A stretch of 64,000 nucleotides of DNA. It comes from Planctomycetota bacterium. Lineage in GTDB: Bacteria; Planctomycetota; Phycisphaerae; Sedimentisphaerales; Anaerobacaceae. The notes beneath the pieces were generated by a model, which was not told the DNA's origin, did no database searches, and saw nothing but the letters and a program-made list of their open reading frames with translations. Below are positions 36,498 to 45,486 of the stretch, piece by piece; positions within the stretch are counted from its first letter, which is position 1, and each line of letters opens with the position of its first letter. The stretch lies in contig JALORE010000001.1 of NCBI GenBank assembly GCA_025459125.1, forward strand, positions 1 to 64,000, read 5' to 3'. Made by a program: the position numbers and the translations under genes.

Positions 36498-39340
36498 CAC
36501 TGGCGAACCTCCCCGGCCGTCATCGCGACCAGCGCCTTGACGATCCCGCGCACGGACTTTTCGTTCACGGCCGCCAGACCCGCGGCCAGCTGCGGATCGG
36601 CAAGCGCGGCCTGCTGGGCATCGTCCAGCACCCGTCGCACCACCTGATCCAGGCGCACCGCCGGCGCCCGGCCGGCCAGGGTCGCCCGATGCACCTCGGC
36701 CTGCACCAGCCATCGGGCGTGGTGGATGGCACGGTTCAGCAGGGCGTTCCCTCCAACGGCCTTGATCAAGGTCGGGCGCGAACGGTCGGACGCCGCGAAC
36801 AGCGCCCCCTGGTCTCGGTCGGCCTCTGCCTGGAGCTTGTCCAATCGCTTGCGCTCGCGCTCGGCGTCCTTCTCGGCCCGGGCAGCTTCCTTTGCCGCGG
36901 TTTCCCGTTCTCGCTTCTCTGCCGCCCGCGCGGGAGACATACCGAACTCGATGTCCAGCGCCTCGGCCGGCGTCACGCGAGTCCGCCCGAACCCGGCCAG
37001 CACTCCCACGCCCCCCCGGGCCCCCTCGGAGAACGCATGATCCTCATGGTCCTGGACAGAGCGCAGGGCAAAGCCGCGGAAAGCCGCCGGCATCTTGGTC
37101 GTGCCGACGTGTTCGCGGATGATGGTCAGGAGGGCCTTGGCCACGGGGTCCGCGTGGATGCGCTTGGACAGGTCCAGCCCCGAGCTGCCGATCTCCGTCT
37201 GCTGCAGGAACTCCCGATGCGCGACCTTCGCGCCCTTGTCCGACGTGGCCCGGATGTGCAGGTCGGCCTCGACGGCAAGCTTCAAGGACTCGGCGATGGG
37301 CCAGCCATGCTGCTCGGCAACCACCAGGCTGGGAGTTGATAGCGCGAGCGACTCGCGGAGCGTGGGATTCATGCGCTCCAGGATATCCGCGTCGGGCACC
37401 AGCCTCGCGGCCATCACCCGCTCGACCCGCCGGCGACCGTCCTCGTTCAGTAGCGTCCCCCTGCCACCGTTTTCGATGTACTGGGCCTTGTTGTAGTCGT
37501 CGATGATTCCGGCCTGACGCAGTGACCTGACGAAGTCCTCGCTCGCCTTGGAGTACAGGAACTCCGAGAGCGTCTGGTCTGGCTCGATTGCTCCGACCAG
37601 CGCGTCCGTGACGTGCGAGGTTACGAACTGCGCGACCGCCACCTCCTCGCTGCGCGGGTCAAGCCCCTGGGTCAGCGCCTCGTTCATCCGCCGGCCCAAG
37701 AGCTTGAGCTTGGCGTTCTTCTCCCCGGGGTCCTTGACCGTCATCCTCCTGACAATCATCGGTTGCTTCATCGCCCGCACGTCCGCGGCGCTCACGCCGT
37801 ACTTCCGGGCGTTGGCCACGAGGTACGACCGGAGCTTCTCGGCGCTGTCGGGGTACTCGCGGTAGGAGCGTTGGATCGCCATCGCCCGGCCGTTGCCGCC
37901 AAGAACCACGCGGTCCTGGGTGATGATCGGCGGACCGTTCACGGCATCGGGGTTGGTGTTGATCATGATCGCCGGGTCCAGGTTCTTGGCGATCCGGTCC
38001 ACCTTCTCCTGCTCGGCCGTGATCGCGTGGTAGCGGCGCTCCTGGACGTTTTCGGGATAGGCCGGATTCTGGGGGAAGTGCCCGAGGGCCTCGGGCTTGT
38101 GGCTGGCGATCAGATCCGAGGCGTCCATCAGCACGTACTCGGCCTGGACGTTGTCGATTCCCTTGCCGTCAGCAGAACGCAGCTTGACCGAGGTTTCCTC
38201 CCCCTTCACTTCCCGCTGGCGGCCGGCCTCGCGCTTGCGCTTGCTCACAAGGCAGAAGCCGTTGGGCTGCTTCATCACCGCCCACTCGCGGTCCCCGCCC
38301 ATGGCCGCCGCCTGGGCCTCCAGCTCGGCCGCGTCGGGCGAGAACCCTTCGATGTTGTCGTACTCGCCGCGGGCCAAATCGGCCATGCTGATCCGCGCCA
38401 GCGGCGCCGCCTGGGCCTTGCCCTCGGGGGCCTTCTCCGCGGTCGCCTGGCGGTGGTAGCTCTGGACCATCCGGTGGAGGTCTCGCTCGTGGACGTGCGC
38501 CTCTCGACCACTCTCGTCGTGCTTGACGTGGACGATCCCGCGTTTCTTGTCGTGCGCGAGCACCTCGAAGTGCCCTTCTTTCCCCTCGTGCTTGACTTTG
38601 AACTTCGCGCCCGTCGCCAGATCCTCGGACGACGTGAGCCGGCCCTTGGACGGCAAGCGATAGAAGTAGCGCCACCGCGGCCTGGGCTTGCCGGTGGGGA
38701 CGCGCTTCAGGTACTTGTGCCCTGCGGCCTTGCCCACTAGCTCCTCGCCGATGGCTTCTCGGGCCTCCAAGTCATCACCCTCGGCGACCATCCACACCAA
38801 CTCCGGCGGCACAGGCTCGGACCGGAGACGGAGCGCCAGGCGCTCGGCCCGGAGGGAGGGCCCGGCGTAGGCCCCGGGGATGTCCCAGGTAAGCAACTCG
38901 CCCTCGGTCGACTTCTGCACCATCACCCGGTCGACACGTCCACCCCACCGATCCGGCCGCGGTGGCGCGCTCGACCGGTAGAGCTCAACGCACCGCCTGG
39001 CGATCTCGGACCGCAGCTGCAGGTCCCGGGGCGCCATCCCGCGCAGCCCGGTGAGCAGGTGCCGACGGAACGTGATCGGGTCTGGCGCTGTCACCCAATC
39101 CCTAACAGCCTCGCCCAGCGCCTGCTCGGCAGCGATGGACAGGCCCAGCCCTCGACTCACGTCATCCGGAGAGCGAACGGGAAAGCCTCCGGGCAAGATC
39201 GCCTCGGGCTCGCGAGACACCTCGGTCAGCCGGGTAAGCGCCGACTGATCGATCATCACCGGCCGGCGCAAGCCGAAGATCAATCGCGGTCCCTGGCCAG
39301 CGGTTCCTGCGCCCAGGGCGCCCGGCAATGATCCGATCAT
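36497..39340 (-). CDS. DdrB-like polyvalent protein with ParB-like (ddrB-ParB) domain
   Basis: Trimmed to MIGSLPGALGAGTAGQGPRL; YVLMDASDLIASHKPEALGHFPQNPAYPENVQERRYH...INTNPDAVNGPPIITQDRVVLGGNGRAMAIQRSY typical ddrB-ParB; KYLKRVPTGKPRPRWRYFYRLP motif. Confidence 0.8.
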   Translation of the reverse strand: MIGSLPGALGAGTAGQGPRLIFGLRRPVMIDQSALTRLTEVSREPEAILPGGFPVRSPDDVSRGLGLSIAAEQALGEAVRDWVTAPDPITFRRHLLTGLRGMAPRDLQLRSEIARRCVELYRSSAPPRPDRWGGRVDRVMVQKSTEGELLTWDIPGAYAGPSLRAERLALRLRSEPVPPELVWMVAEGDDLEAREAIGEELVGKAAGHKYLKRVPTGKPRPRWRYFYRLPSKGRLTSSEDLATGAKFKVKHEGKEGHFEVLAHDKKRGIVHVKHDESGREAHVHERDLHRMVQSYHRQATAEKAPEGKAQAAPLARISMADLARGEYDNIEGFSPDAAELEAQAAAMGGDREWAVMKQPNGFCLVSKRKREAGRQREVKGEETSVKLRSADGKGIDNVQAEYVLMDASDLIASHKPEALGHFPQNPAYPENVQERRYHAITAEQEKVDRIAKNLDPAIMINTNPDAVNGPPIITQDRVVLGGNGRAMAIQRSYREYPDSAEKLRSYLVANARKYGVSAADVRAMKQPMIVRRMTVKDPGEKNAKLKLLGRRMNEALTQGLDPRSEEVAVAQFVTSHVTDALVGAIEPDQTLSEFLYSKASEDFVRSLRQAGIIDDYNKAQYIENGGRGTLLNEDGRRRVERVMAARLVPDADILERMNPTLRESLALSTPSLVVAEQHGWPIAESLKLAVEADLHIRATSDKGAKVAHREFLQQTEIGSSGLDLSKRIHADPVAKALLTIIREHVGTTKMPAAFRGFALRSVQDHEDHAFSEGARGGVGVLAGFGRTRVTPAEALDIEFGMSPARAAEKRERETAAKEAARAEKDAERERKRLDKLQAEADRDQGALFAASDRSRPTLIKAVGGNALLNRAIHHARWLVQAEVHRATLAGRAPAVRLDQVVRRVLDDAQQAALADPQLAAGLAAVNEKSVRGIVKALVAMTAGEVRQ

Positions 39341-39363
39341 CCGAGGTACCTCCGCTTGAAAGA

Positions 39364-39389
39364 GAGGCGGCCCCCCACCTGACCGCCTC
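39364..39389 (-). terminator. Hairpin between terL and ddrB-like gene (GAGGCGG-N12-CCGCCTC TCTTT)
   Basis: 7-bp perfect stem followed by T-rich stretch on the minus strand. Confidence 0.35.
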
Positions 39390-39459
39390 GGTCCCTCCGA
39401 TGCAGAGGAAGGAGAGCGGGAACCCTCAGAACCTCGGCACCGGAACACTCCTGACCATG

Positions 39460-41352
39460 TCAGAAGCCCCCGCCGATGCCGTATCCAAATCCCAGATCGG
39501 CAGCAGTCGGCGATCTCTCGTCGAGCGAAGGATCGCAACGCGCAGGGGTGTCATGCTCCTGACGATACTCTGGGGGATCAAGCGGAGCAACTGTATTTGC
39601 GGGAGGTTGCACGACATGGGCAGGAAGCGCCGCCCGCGCCGGGCCTGGAAGGGCGGCTACTTCTTGCGGCAGAGCGTTAATCTGTGCCTGTTGCGCGTCC
39701 CCGAAACTAAACTGGAATCCGCCGGCGCGGATGGCCGTGTCAGCCATCCACATTGCCATGACACAGTCATCGTGCTCGCCGACGCTGACCACCTGTCCAT
39801 TCTGCCAGCTCATGGCCATCAGCTCGCCCATGATGATGTCAGTTACCTCGATACTGCGCTGATCGCCACGGGGCCAACGCCACTTGCGATTCTCCAAGGT
39901 CATCCTGAGCGAGGGCACGCCGCGGTCGAGGTTGTGCTTGCCCATGGTGAGCGAGGTCATCCCCTTCCGCCAGGGCTGCTTGGGCTGGACGCCCGAGGTG
40001 AAGAACTTGCGGATCGGGATGTCGGTGTCGCGTCGGAGCTCGTCGGTGAAGATCCTCTGGAACTGGTTGCTCTCCGCGTGCGCCACCTCGAAGCCGTAGA
40101 TCACGTAGACTTCCTTGATCTCGTCCAACTGCTTCTGAAACCCCCATCCGCGACCGCGCCGGCAGTCCACCAACCAGCGGTTGCGCTGCTCGTCGACGGC
40201 GGTCGTGAAGATCACGGTCCAGTCGGCAGAACTTGAGGCGCTCATGGCAAAGTCGATGCCCGTGTAGATCATGCAGCCACGCTCGCGCCAGTAGCCCCCA
40301 GGCAACCCCAAGATGTACGGCAGGCGCACGTCCCCGCCCTCGAACAGCTTGCTCGGGAACAGCGACGCCTCGTCCGACAGCGGCTGACACAGAAACTCCC
40401 GGGCGAACCGCGCCGGGCCGAGTTCCTGGCGCTTCGCCTCCAACCGGTCGCGGTTGTAGCGCTCCGGAAACAGCACCCGTCCGAACTTGTCAATCGCGGG
40501 ATACTTCCGGACCGTGTACCTGCCGGTCCCCTCGATGTGCCCGTAGAGGTCGGCGTAGTGCATCGGCGTGCCGACCACCACGATCTGGCCACCGGGCGTG
40601 ACCATGTTCGAGATGGCCGACAAGAAGTAATCGATGTTCCTCCGGCGGATCGTCTCGGAGTAGATGTCCTCATCCGTGAGGCAGTCGTCGACGACAATCC
40701 AGCTCGGGTGACCACCGCGGATCTTCACGCCCATGCCGCGAGCGCGAATGATCGTGCCGTTGCGGAGCGTGATCTCTTTCTTGCTCCACAGGCGATCCTC
40801 GGTGACTGGAACCAGGTGCCGGAGCTTGGGGTTGGTCAGCAGCTCCTCTTTGACCAGCGCCAGCAGTGCATTCGCGGTGTCCTGGGTCGATGAGAAGATG
40901 TAGCCCAGGCTCTTGGGCTTGCGGTAGCCACCCATCCAGATGGGATAGGCGAGGCTGAAGAAATGCGACTTACCGTGGTCGCGGGCAGCTTCAACTAGGA
41001 CTCGATCATGGGTGGTGACCAGCTCGTCCCACTCTTCATGATGCCGTCCGACCAACGACTTCCCATTGTAGGGCGGCTCCTGCGGGGCGGTGATTACCTC
41101 CGAGAAAAAGTAGGCCAGGGAAGTGGACAGCAACTCGCGCTGCGCTACGTTCCAGATCCTGTCGTCTTCGGGAGCCACCTCCGCGAGCTTGAGGCTGGAC
41201 TCCACCTGATCAGACGAAACATCGGCTGAGAAGATGAGCTCGGACAGCGGCAGCGCCCGGATTCCGCCAAGGATGGGGGTCCGGTCGTGAGGCTGGTTGC
41301 GTAGCAACGCCGGCGGAACGTGCTCGGCTACGGGTGTGCGCTCGATGATCAC
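39460..41352 (-). CDS. Terminase large subunit
   Basis: EAARDHGKSHFFS (Walker A variant), PSWIVVDDCLTDED (Walker B), VVVGTPMHYADLY, YTGIDFAMSASSSADWTVI (nuclease domain). Confidence 0.85.
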   Translation of the reverse strand: MIIERTPVAEHVPPALLRNQPHDRTPILGGIRALPLSELIFSADVSSDQVESSLKLAEVAPEDDRIWNVAQRELLSTSLAYFFSEVITAPQEPPYNGKSLVGRHHEEWDELVTTHDRVLVEAARDHGKSHFFSLAYPIWMGGYRKPKSLGYIFSSTQDTANALLALVKEELLTNPKLRHLVPVTEDRLWSKKEITLRNGTIIRARGMGVKIRGGHPSWIVVDDCLTDEDIYSETIRRRNIDYFLSAISNMVTPGGQIVVVGTPMHYADLYGHIEGTGRYTVRKYPAIDKFGRVLFPERYNRDRLEAKRQELGPARFAREFLCQPLSDEASLFPSKLFEGGDVRLPYILGLPGGYWRERGCMIYTGIDFAMSASSSADWTVIFTTAVDEQRNRWLVDCRRGRGWGFQKQLDEIKEVYVIYGFEVAHAESNQFQRIFTDELRRDTDIPIRKFFTSGVQPKQPWRKGMTSLTMGKHNLDRGVPSLRMTLENRKWRWPRGDQRSIEVTDIIMGELMAMSWQNGQVVSVGEHDDCVMAMWMADTAIRAGGFQFSFGDAQQAQINALPQEVAALPGPARAALPAHVVQPPANTVAPLDPPEYRQEHDTPARCDPSLDERSPTAADLGFGYGIGGGF

Positions 41353-41732
41353 GAGATCAACGGCGCCTCGCGCACGATCTCCAGCGTCACGCGCGACAAA
41401 AACGGGGGACGCCCTAGCTTCACCCAGAGGGCCCAGCTCAAATCAACCACGGCGCGCCGCCGCCAGCCGCGCTTCAACCTGATCTGCACCTCCCACCGCC
41501 GGCCGTCGGTGGCCCCCCACGGCCCGGAGTCGCGGACTGTCGACCAAACGCACCGTCGCCCGCCGCCCACGCACACGCGAACGCGAGCACCGCACCGGCC
41601 ACGCCAGCGACGGATGGCGATGTGCTCGGACTGCCACGTCAGCCGGCCGCCGCACGCGAGCTCTCCATGGTTGTGGCCGTCGCCCGGGTGATAGACGCTC
41701 AGGGCCCCGACCAGGACAAGTGCTTCGATCAT
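41349..41732 (-). CDS. RlpA-like/double-psi beta-barrel candidate
   Basis: MIEALVLVGALSVYHPGDGHNHGELACGGRLTWQSEHIAIRRWRGRCGARVRVCVGG resembles RlpA/DPBB (GxxxACGGxLt...hIAxRxwrCGxrvrV). Confidence 0.55.
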   Translation of the reverse strand: MIEALVLVGALSVYHPGDGHNHGELACGGRLTWQSEHIAIRRWRGRCGARVRVCVGGGRRCVWSTVRDSGPWGATDGRRWEVQIRLKRGWRRRAVVDLSWALWVKLGRPPFLSRVTLEIVREAPLIS

Positions 41733-41992
41733 CTGCTGTAGATGCGCTTGCCTGCCCCGCCCTCGCGCCCGGTGGTCCCGCGGTCTCGCCAATCGCGACC
41801 GAACTCGCGCTCGATCCTGTCGGGCCCGCCAATGATGGCTCCAGAGGGGCCAGCCACCCGAACCAGGGCGGGGGCGCTCATCAGACGCTCCATGCCAGAC
41901 CCGCAGCGGCACGTTGGCGCGGGCCCGTCAAAAGCGACGTGGTGCTCACTCACATGGCCACACGTTGGACATCGGTAGTCGTACAACGGCAT
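41729..41992 (-). CDS. FmdB-family zinc-ribbon protein
   Basis: MPLYDYRCPTCGHVSEHHVAFDGPAPTCRCGSGMERLMSAP. Confidence 0.75.
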   Translation of the reverse strand: MPLYDYRCPTCGHVSEHHVAFDGPAPTCRCGSGMERLMSAPALVRVAGPSGAIIGGPDRIEREFGRDWRDRGTTGREGGAGKRIYSR

Positions 41993-41998
41993 CGATTG

Positions 41999-42385
41999 TC
42001 ACTTCCCCTTCTCCAGAAACGGAGCCACCGACAGAAACTCTCCGCTCCGGCGCTTTTCGCTGAGAGCCTGGGTCACCCGGTGCCCCCGCTCGGCCACGCG
42101 CCCGGCGATGTCCATCACACGCTTTACGCGATGGCGGGCGATCTTGGCCTCGGCCATCACCCGCGGCCCTCGTCGGCGACTGCGCAATCCGTCCTGTGCG
42201 GACAACGCGGTCTCCAGGTCTGCCTCGGAGATCACGCCCATGGCGATCAACAGGCGTCCGAGCAAGGCGTCTGGATCTCCGCGTTGCTGTCCTATGGCCT
42301 CTGACAGCTGGGCTTCGTTGATCATGCCAAGGGCCAACAGGACGTTCCCGATGTTGGTCCGATCCGGATCTTTATCTTTCATCAT
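41999..42385 (-). CDS. Protein with two tandem MshEN/T2SSE-N-like motifs
   Basis: NIGNVLLALGMINEAQLSEAIGQQ and LLGRLLIAMGVISEADLETALSAQ match the MshEN repeat pattern. Confidence 0.6.
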   Translation of the reverse strand: MMKDKDPDRTNIGNVLLALGMINEAQLSEAIGQQRGDPDALLGRLLIAMGVISEADLETALSAQDGLRSRRRGPRVMAEAKIARHRVKRVMDIAGRVAERGHRVTQALSEKRRSGEFLSVAPFLEKGK

Positions 42386-42612
42386 CGCAGGCTCCTGGCA
42401 ATCTCCTGGATCAGCTCCTCCATCCGCGACAGCACCACCTCGGTCTTGGTCGCGGCCTCCGTCTGCCCCACCGCCAGTCCGATCACCGTGTCCTGTAGCT
42501 TGGCCGTCTCTCGGCGTTCAAGCCAGTAGAGAACAACCATGATCGCCGCCACCAAATACCCGCCGCCGGTGGCGATCATCTTGCCGAGCAACGTCGAGAA
42601 AATGCCATCCAC
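42382..42612 (-). CDS. Single-TM protein, holin-like candidate
   Basis: 76 aa; MIATGGGYLVAAIMVVLYWL TM segment, charged C-terminus, in the lysis region. Confidence 0.5.
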   Translation of the reverse strand: MDGIFSTLLGKMIATGGGYLVAAIMVVLYWLERRETAKLQDTVIGLAVGQTEAATKTEVVLSRMEELIQEIARSLR

Positions 42613-42642
42613 GGAGCACCTCGGGATAGAAATCAGGGGGGC

Positions 42643-43254
42643 CTACGTCTGCCAGCGCCCCAACCACTCAATTGCCACCTTCGCCGCCTCGGACTCGACG
42701 TACCCCTGTATCACAAGCCCGGCCCGCAGCGCCATGGTCGCCGCAGCCTGGCAGATGTCCGCTTCCGAACAGGCGTAGCTCTTGAGCGACCTGGCCCGGG
42801 ACAAAGCGAAGTCGTAGGGGTTGAACTTGCCGTTGGACATCCACCACTCGATCTCCATGTCCGAGCCATAGGCTTCAGCCTCGTATCCGGCGCGGTGGGA
42901 GCTCGAAGCCAGGTAGCGCGTGTCGTAGACCACCCATCCCTCGCGGTCGCCCTGCACCACATGCGTGTGCTCGTGGACCGCCACCCGGAGTTGTTCTGGC
43001 AACGTCCAGATCGGCGTCGCCTGGCCGACCGAGAACGGGGTGTAGATGGTCCTGCCGACGGTCGTGACAAAGCGCTCCATGAACTGGTCGCGCTCCTGGA
43101 TGTCCAGCGTGTCCAGCAGGGCCGCCGCCGCGCGCATCATTTCGGACGTGTTCTTGGGAGAGACTTGACTCCCAAAGCGCTGCTGCATATGCCCCCACAG
43201 GCCCGTAACCATCTGTGAGCCGATCTCGATCATTTTCCGCTCACACACCGACAA
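42643..43254 (-). CDS. HExxH zincin-like metallopeptidase
   Basis: LRVAVHEHTHVVQGD...AGYEAEAYGSD: HExxH plus downstream E-rich helix. Confidence 0.6.
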   Translation of the reverse strand: MSVCERKMIEIGSQMVTGLWGHMQQRFGSQVSPKNTSEMMRAAAALLDTLDIQERDQFMERFVTTVGRTIYTPFSVGQATPIWTLPEQLRVAVHEHTHVVQGDREGWVVYDTRYLASSSHRAGYEAEAYGSDMEIEWWMSNGKFNPYDFALSRARSLKSYACSEADICQAAATMALRAGLVIQGYVESEAAKVAIEWLGRWQT

Positions 43255-43460
43255 CCGGCGTCGGTCTCACCGCACGACCATCGGACGGGCACGGCATCCC
43301 TGGCGGGACGGACCTTGGAACAATCCATGGCCCGCTGCCACTTGCTGTTTGAGCCGCACAGCTCAAGAACGCTGCCGTTGCATCGGGTGGAATTGGGCAT
43401 CTGACACGGGGCCCCGCAGGCGGCTCCGAGGAGGGCCATGGCCACTGTCACCACCTTCAT
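43230..43460 (-). CDS. Cys-rich lipoprotein (o-spanin position)
   Basis: MKVVTVAMALLGAACGAPC... signal peptide with lipobox LGAAC; TRCNGSVLELCGSNSKWQRAMDC motif. Confidence 0.6.
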   Translation of the reverse strand: MKVVTVAMALLGAACGAPCQMPNSTRCNGSVLELCGSNSKWQRAMDCSKVRPARDAVPVRWSCGETDAGCRCVSGK

Positions 43461-43693
43461 TTGACGAGATCCTTCTGCGCGAGCTCCCAGGCCACGCGCA
43501 ACGGGCAGTCGGGCGGACAGCGCAGGATCGACTGGGCAATCCATCCCATGGCCTGGGCCATCTGGCTGTAGGAAGTCTGGAGCGCGGAGGTATTGGCTTC
43601 GACCCCACGCAGACGCCTTTCTATCCGATGCAGCGCCGCCGTTACCGGGTCCTGCGATTCTTCCAGCTGCGGCAATTCTTCCGAGGGTGTCAT
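43457..43693 (-). CDS. Small coiled-coil-like protein in lysis region
   Basis: 78 aa; ATGA overlap with the lipoprotein gene. Confidence 0.5.
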   Translation of the reverse strand: MTPSEELPQLEESQDPVTAALHRIERRLRGVEANTSALQTSYSQMAQAMGWIAQSILRCPPDCPLRVAWELAQKDLVK

Positions 43694-43703
43694 GCTTCCC
43701 AGA

Positions 43704-44357
43704 TTAGCCGCCGAAAGCCGCTGTTACAACCCTCTCCAGAAAGGTCAGCCATTTGGCAGAGTCCATCGCACGAATGGTCTTCTCTGAGGGCGAAAAGATC
43801 ACGTCCGTGAGCGCTCTCCGGGTGGCCGGGCCGAGGTCTCCATCGATGCCGCCCGGCAGCGCATGCCCGAACACGTAGCTCAGAGCCGCCTGCATGAACA
43901 GCGTGCGAGACCGAGAGCCATAGGCCCAGTCGGTCGCAGTGCCGTCGTCGCAATGCCAGTGATCCTCGTGAGCTTGGTTGTACCAGAAATTGAGCACCAT
44001 CCCCAGGTGCATGCGCAGCACGGCCTCGACCCCAAGATACCGGCGAGCGTCAAACGGGGCATTGCGCGTGATCAACGGTGGCTGGTCCTTCCACCAGATT
44101 GCGTCAATGTCGATGGCGCGACCCTCGCCGTGGCGCCCGGCCTTCTCGACATAGCAGCCGCCGGACACCAGGCACTCGGGCGCGCCCAGCTGCGACCGCT
44201 TCCACAGGTCGAGCAAGCACCGTTCGAGCGTGGCGTGGAAGTTCTGCTCCAGCCTCACGGTGCGAGGGCCCTTGCCCTGCGTCCCGTAGGGCGCCACCGG
44301 CTGCCTGGCGTAGTGAATCGGGACTCCCGCGATGTGGTCAAACGATACGAGCACCAT
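43704..44357 (-). CDS. Endolysin: M15/extensin-like peptidase with C-terminal PG-binding-like segment
   Basis: GRHGEGRAIDIDAIWW...QAHEDHWHCDDG metal-ligand pattern (H...D...HxxH); LPGGIDGDLGPATRRAL. Confidence 0.65.
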   Translation of the reverse strand: MVLVSFDHIAGVPIHYARQPVAPYGTQGKGPRTVRLEQNFHATLERCLLDLWKRSQLGAPECLVSGGCYVEKAGRHGEGRAIDIDAIWWKDQPPLITRNAPFDARRYLGVEAVLRMHLGMVLNFWYNQAHEDHWHCDDGTATDWAYGSRSRTLFMQAALSYVFGHALPGGIDGDLGPATRRALTDVIFSPSEKTIRAMDSAKWLTFLERVVTAAFGG

Positions 44358-44389
44358 GGGCCGGCCTCCATCGGCTGATGGCGACCAGA

Positions 44390-44773
44390 TTAGCTGCTGC
44401 CGTAGTAATCCGCCAGCCCCTGGGCTCGGGCCTGGCGCGCGAGGCTTTCTGCCCCGAGCTCGCCGTGGATGGAAACCGAGAACGACACGCGCCCCCCGGG
44501 CCAGGCCGCAACCCACACCGTGGCTCTCCCGCGACGCTCGACTCGCCAGACGCCGCCGAGGTCTGCGGGGTCGGCCTGAACCACAGCCTCTGTCCGGGGC
44601 TTCCCCAAGTCGGCCTCCGTCTGGTCGCGCCAGGCGACGGACGCGTCCAACGCCTTGCGCTTCCCGCCGTGCAGCCGGTCGGAGAACAGCTTGGAGTGGG
44701 TGCGTCCTCGCCAGCGCACCCGGACGAACCAGCCGCGGTTGCGGCCGTAGTCAAAGCGGCTAATCGACTTCAT
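44390..44773 (-). CDS. AP2-like DNA-binding domain protein
   Basis: MKSISRFDYGRNRGWFVRVRWRGRTHSKLFSDRLHGGKRKALDASVAWRDQTE. Confidence 0.6.
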   Translation of the reverse strand: MKSISRFDYGRNRGWFVRVRWRGRTHSKLFSDRLHGGKRKALDASVAWRDQTEADLGKPRTEAVVQADPADLGGVWRVERRGRATVWVAAWPGGRVSFSVSIHGELGAESLARQARAQGLADYYGSS

Positions 44774-44957
44774 CCCGGTCCCGATCTTCCTCGCCCCAGC
44801 ACGGACATCCTCGGCAGTGGTGTTCGTCGCAGACAACGCACCTTTGCCACCGGCCCCAGGCCCCGCAGCCAGGGCAGGGAGTACAGCACATGCCGTCGTC
44901 GGGCGCGTAGGTTTGGCCACAGCCGGGGCACCGGGCGGTGTAGCTGAAGTCGCTCAT
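44760..44957 (-). CDS. Zinc-ribbon small protein
   Basis: CPGC...CTPCPGC...CVVC...C repeated Cys pairs. Confidence 0.55.
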   Translation of the reverse strand: MSDFSYTARCPGCGQTYAPDDGMCCTPCPGCGAWGRWQRCVVCDEHHCRGCPCWGEEDRDRDEVD

Positions 44958-45154
44958 GGCCGCTCGCCGAACGCCAGATCCAGCGCCGACGCCAGGGAGT
45001 CAGCGCGCCATTCCTCGCCATCCATCCGTGCCACATGGGCCTCGCCGTTGGCACCAAGAGAGAAGCTACCCAGCAGGCGCTTGGTGCGCTCCTCGCGAAT
45101 GACACCGAACGTCTCACTCCGATCCCAGGACTCGACCACCAACTGGGTCCTCAT
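44954..45154 (-). CDS. Hypothetical protein
   Basis: 66 aa, ATGA overlaps. Confidence 0.45.
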   Translation of the reverse strand: MRTQLVVESWDRSETFGVIREERTKRLLGSFSLGANGEAHVARMDGEEWRADSLASALDLAFGERP

Positions 45155-45426
45155 GTTTCCTCCATGCTCCAGCCCTTGCGGTTCAGAGCCCGCTCGACCC
45201 GCTCAAGCTCCTCGATCTGGGCGTGCTGCTCGGGGGAGATCACGAAGCCCGCGTGGACCACGGTTCCAACGTAGTCCGGGCGATGCAGCTGATCGTCCAG
45301 CCGCACGCTGTAGGCGGCCACGTCCAAGTACGTCGGGCTGAGCATCCTGCGGTAGTTGACTGTCGCCGCGCGCCAGCGGTCACCGACGTAGGCAAATACC
45401 CTGTCTCCCGTATTGAACCCGCTCAC
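45151..45426 (-). CDS. Hypothetical protein
   Basis: 91 aa, ATGA overlap. Confidence 0.5.
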   Translation of the reverse strand: MSGFNTGDRVFAYVGDRWRAATVNYRRMLSPTYLDVAAYSVRLDDQLHRPDYVGTVVHAGFVISPEQHAQIEELERVERALNRKGWSMEET

Positions 45427-45486
45427 AGTCCCCTCCTATGGACGCCCGCCGTAGAGCTTGAGCATTTCCTGTGGCTTTGTCATGCG

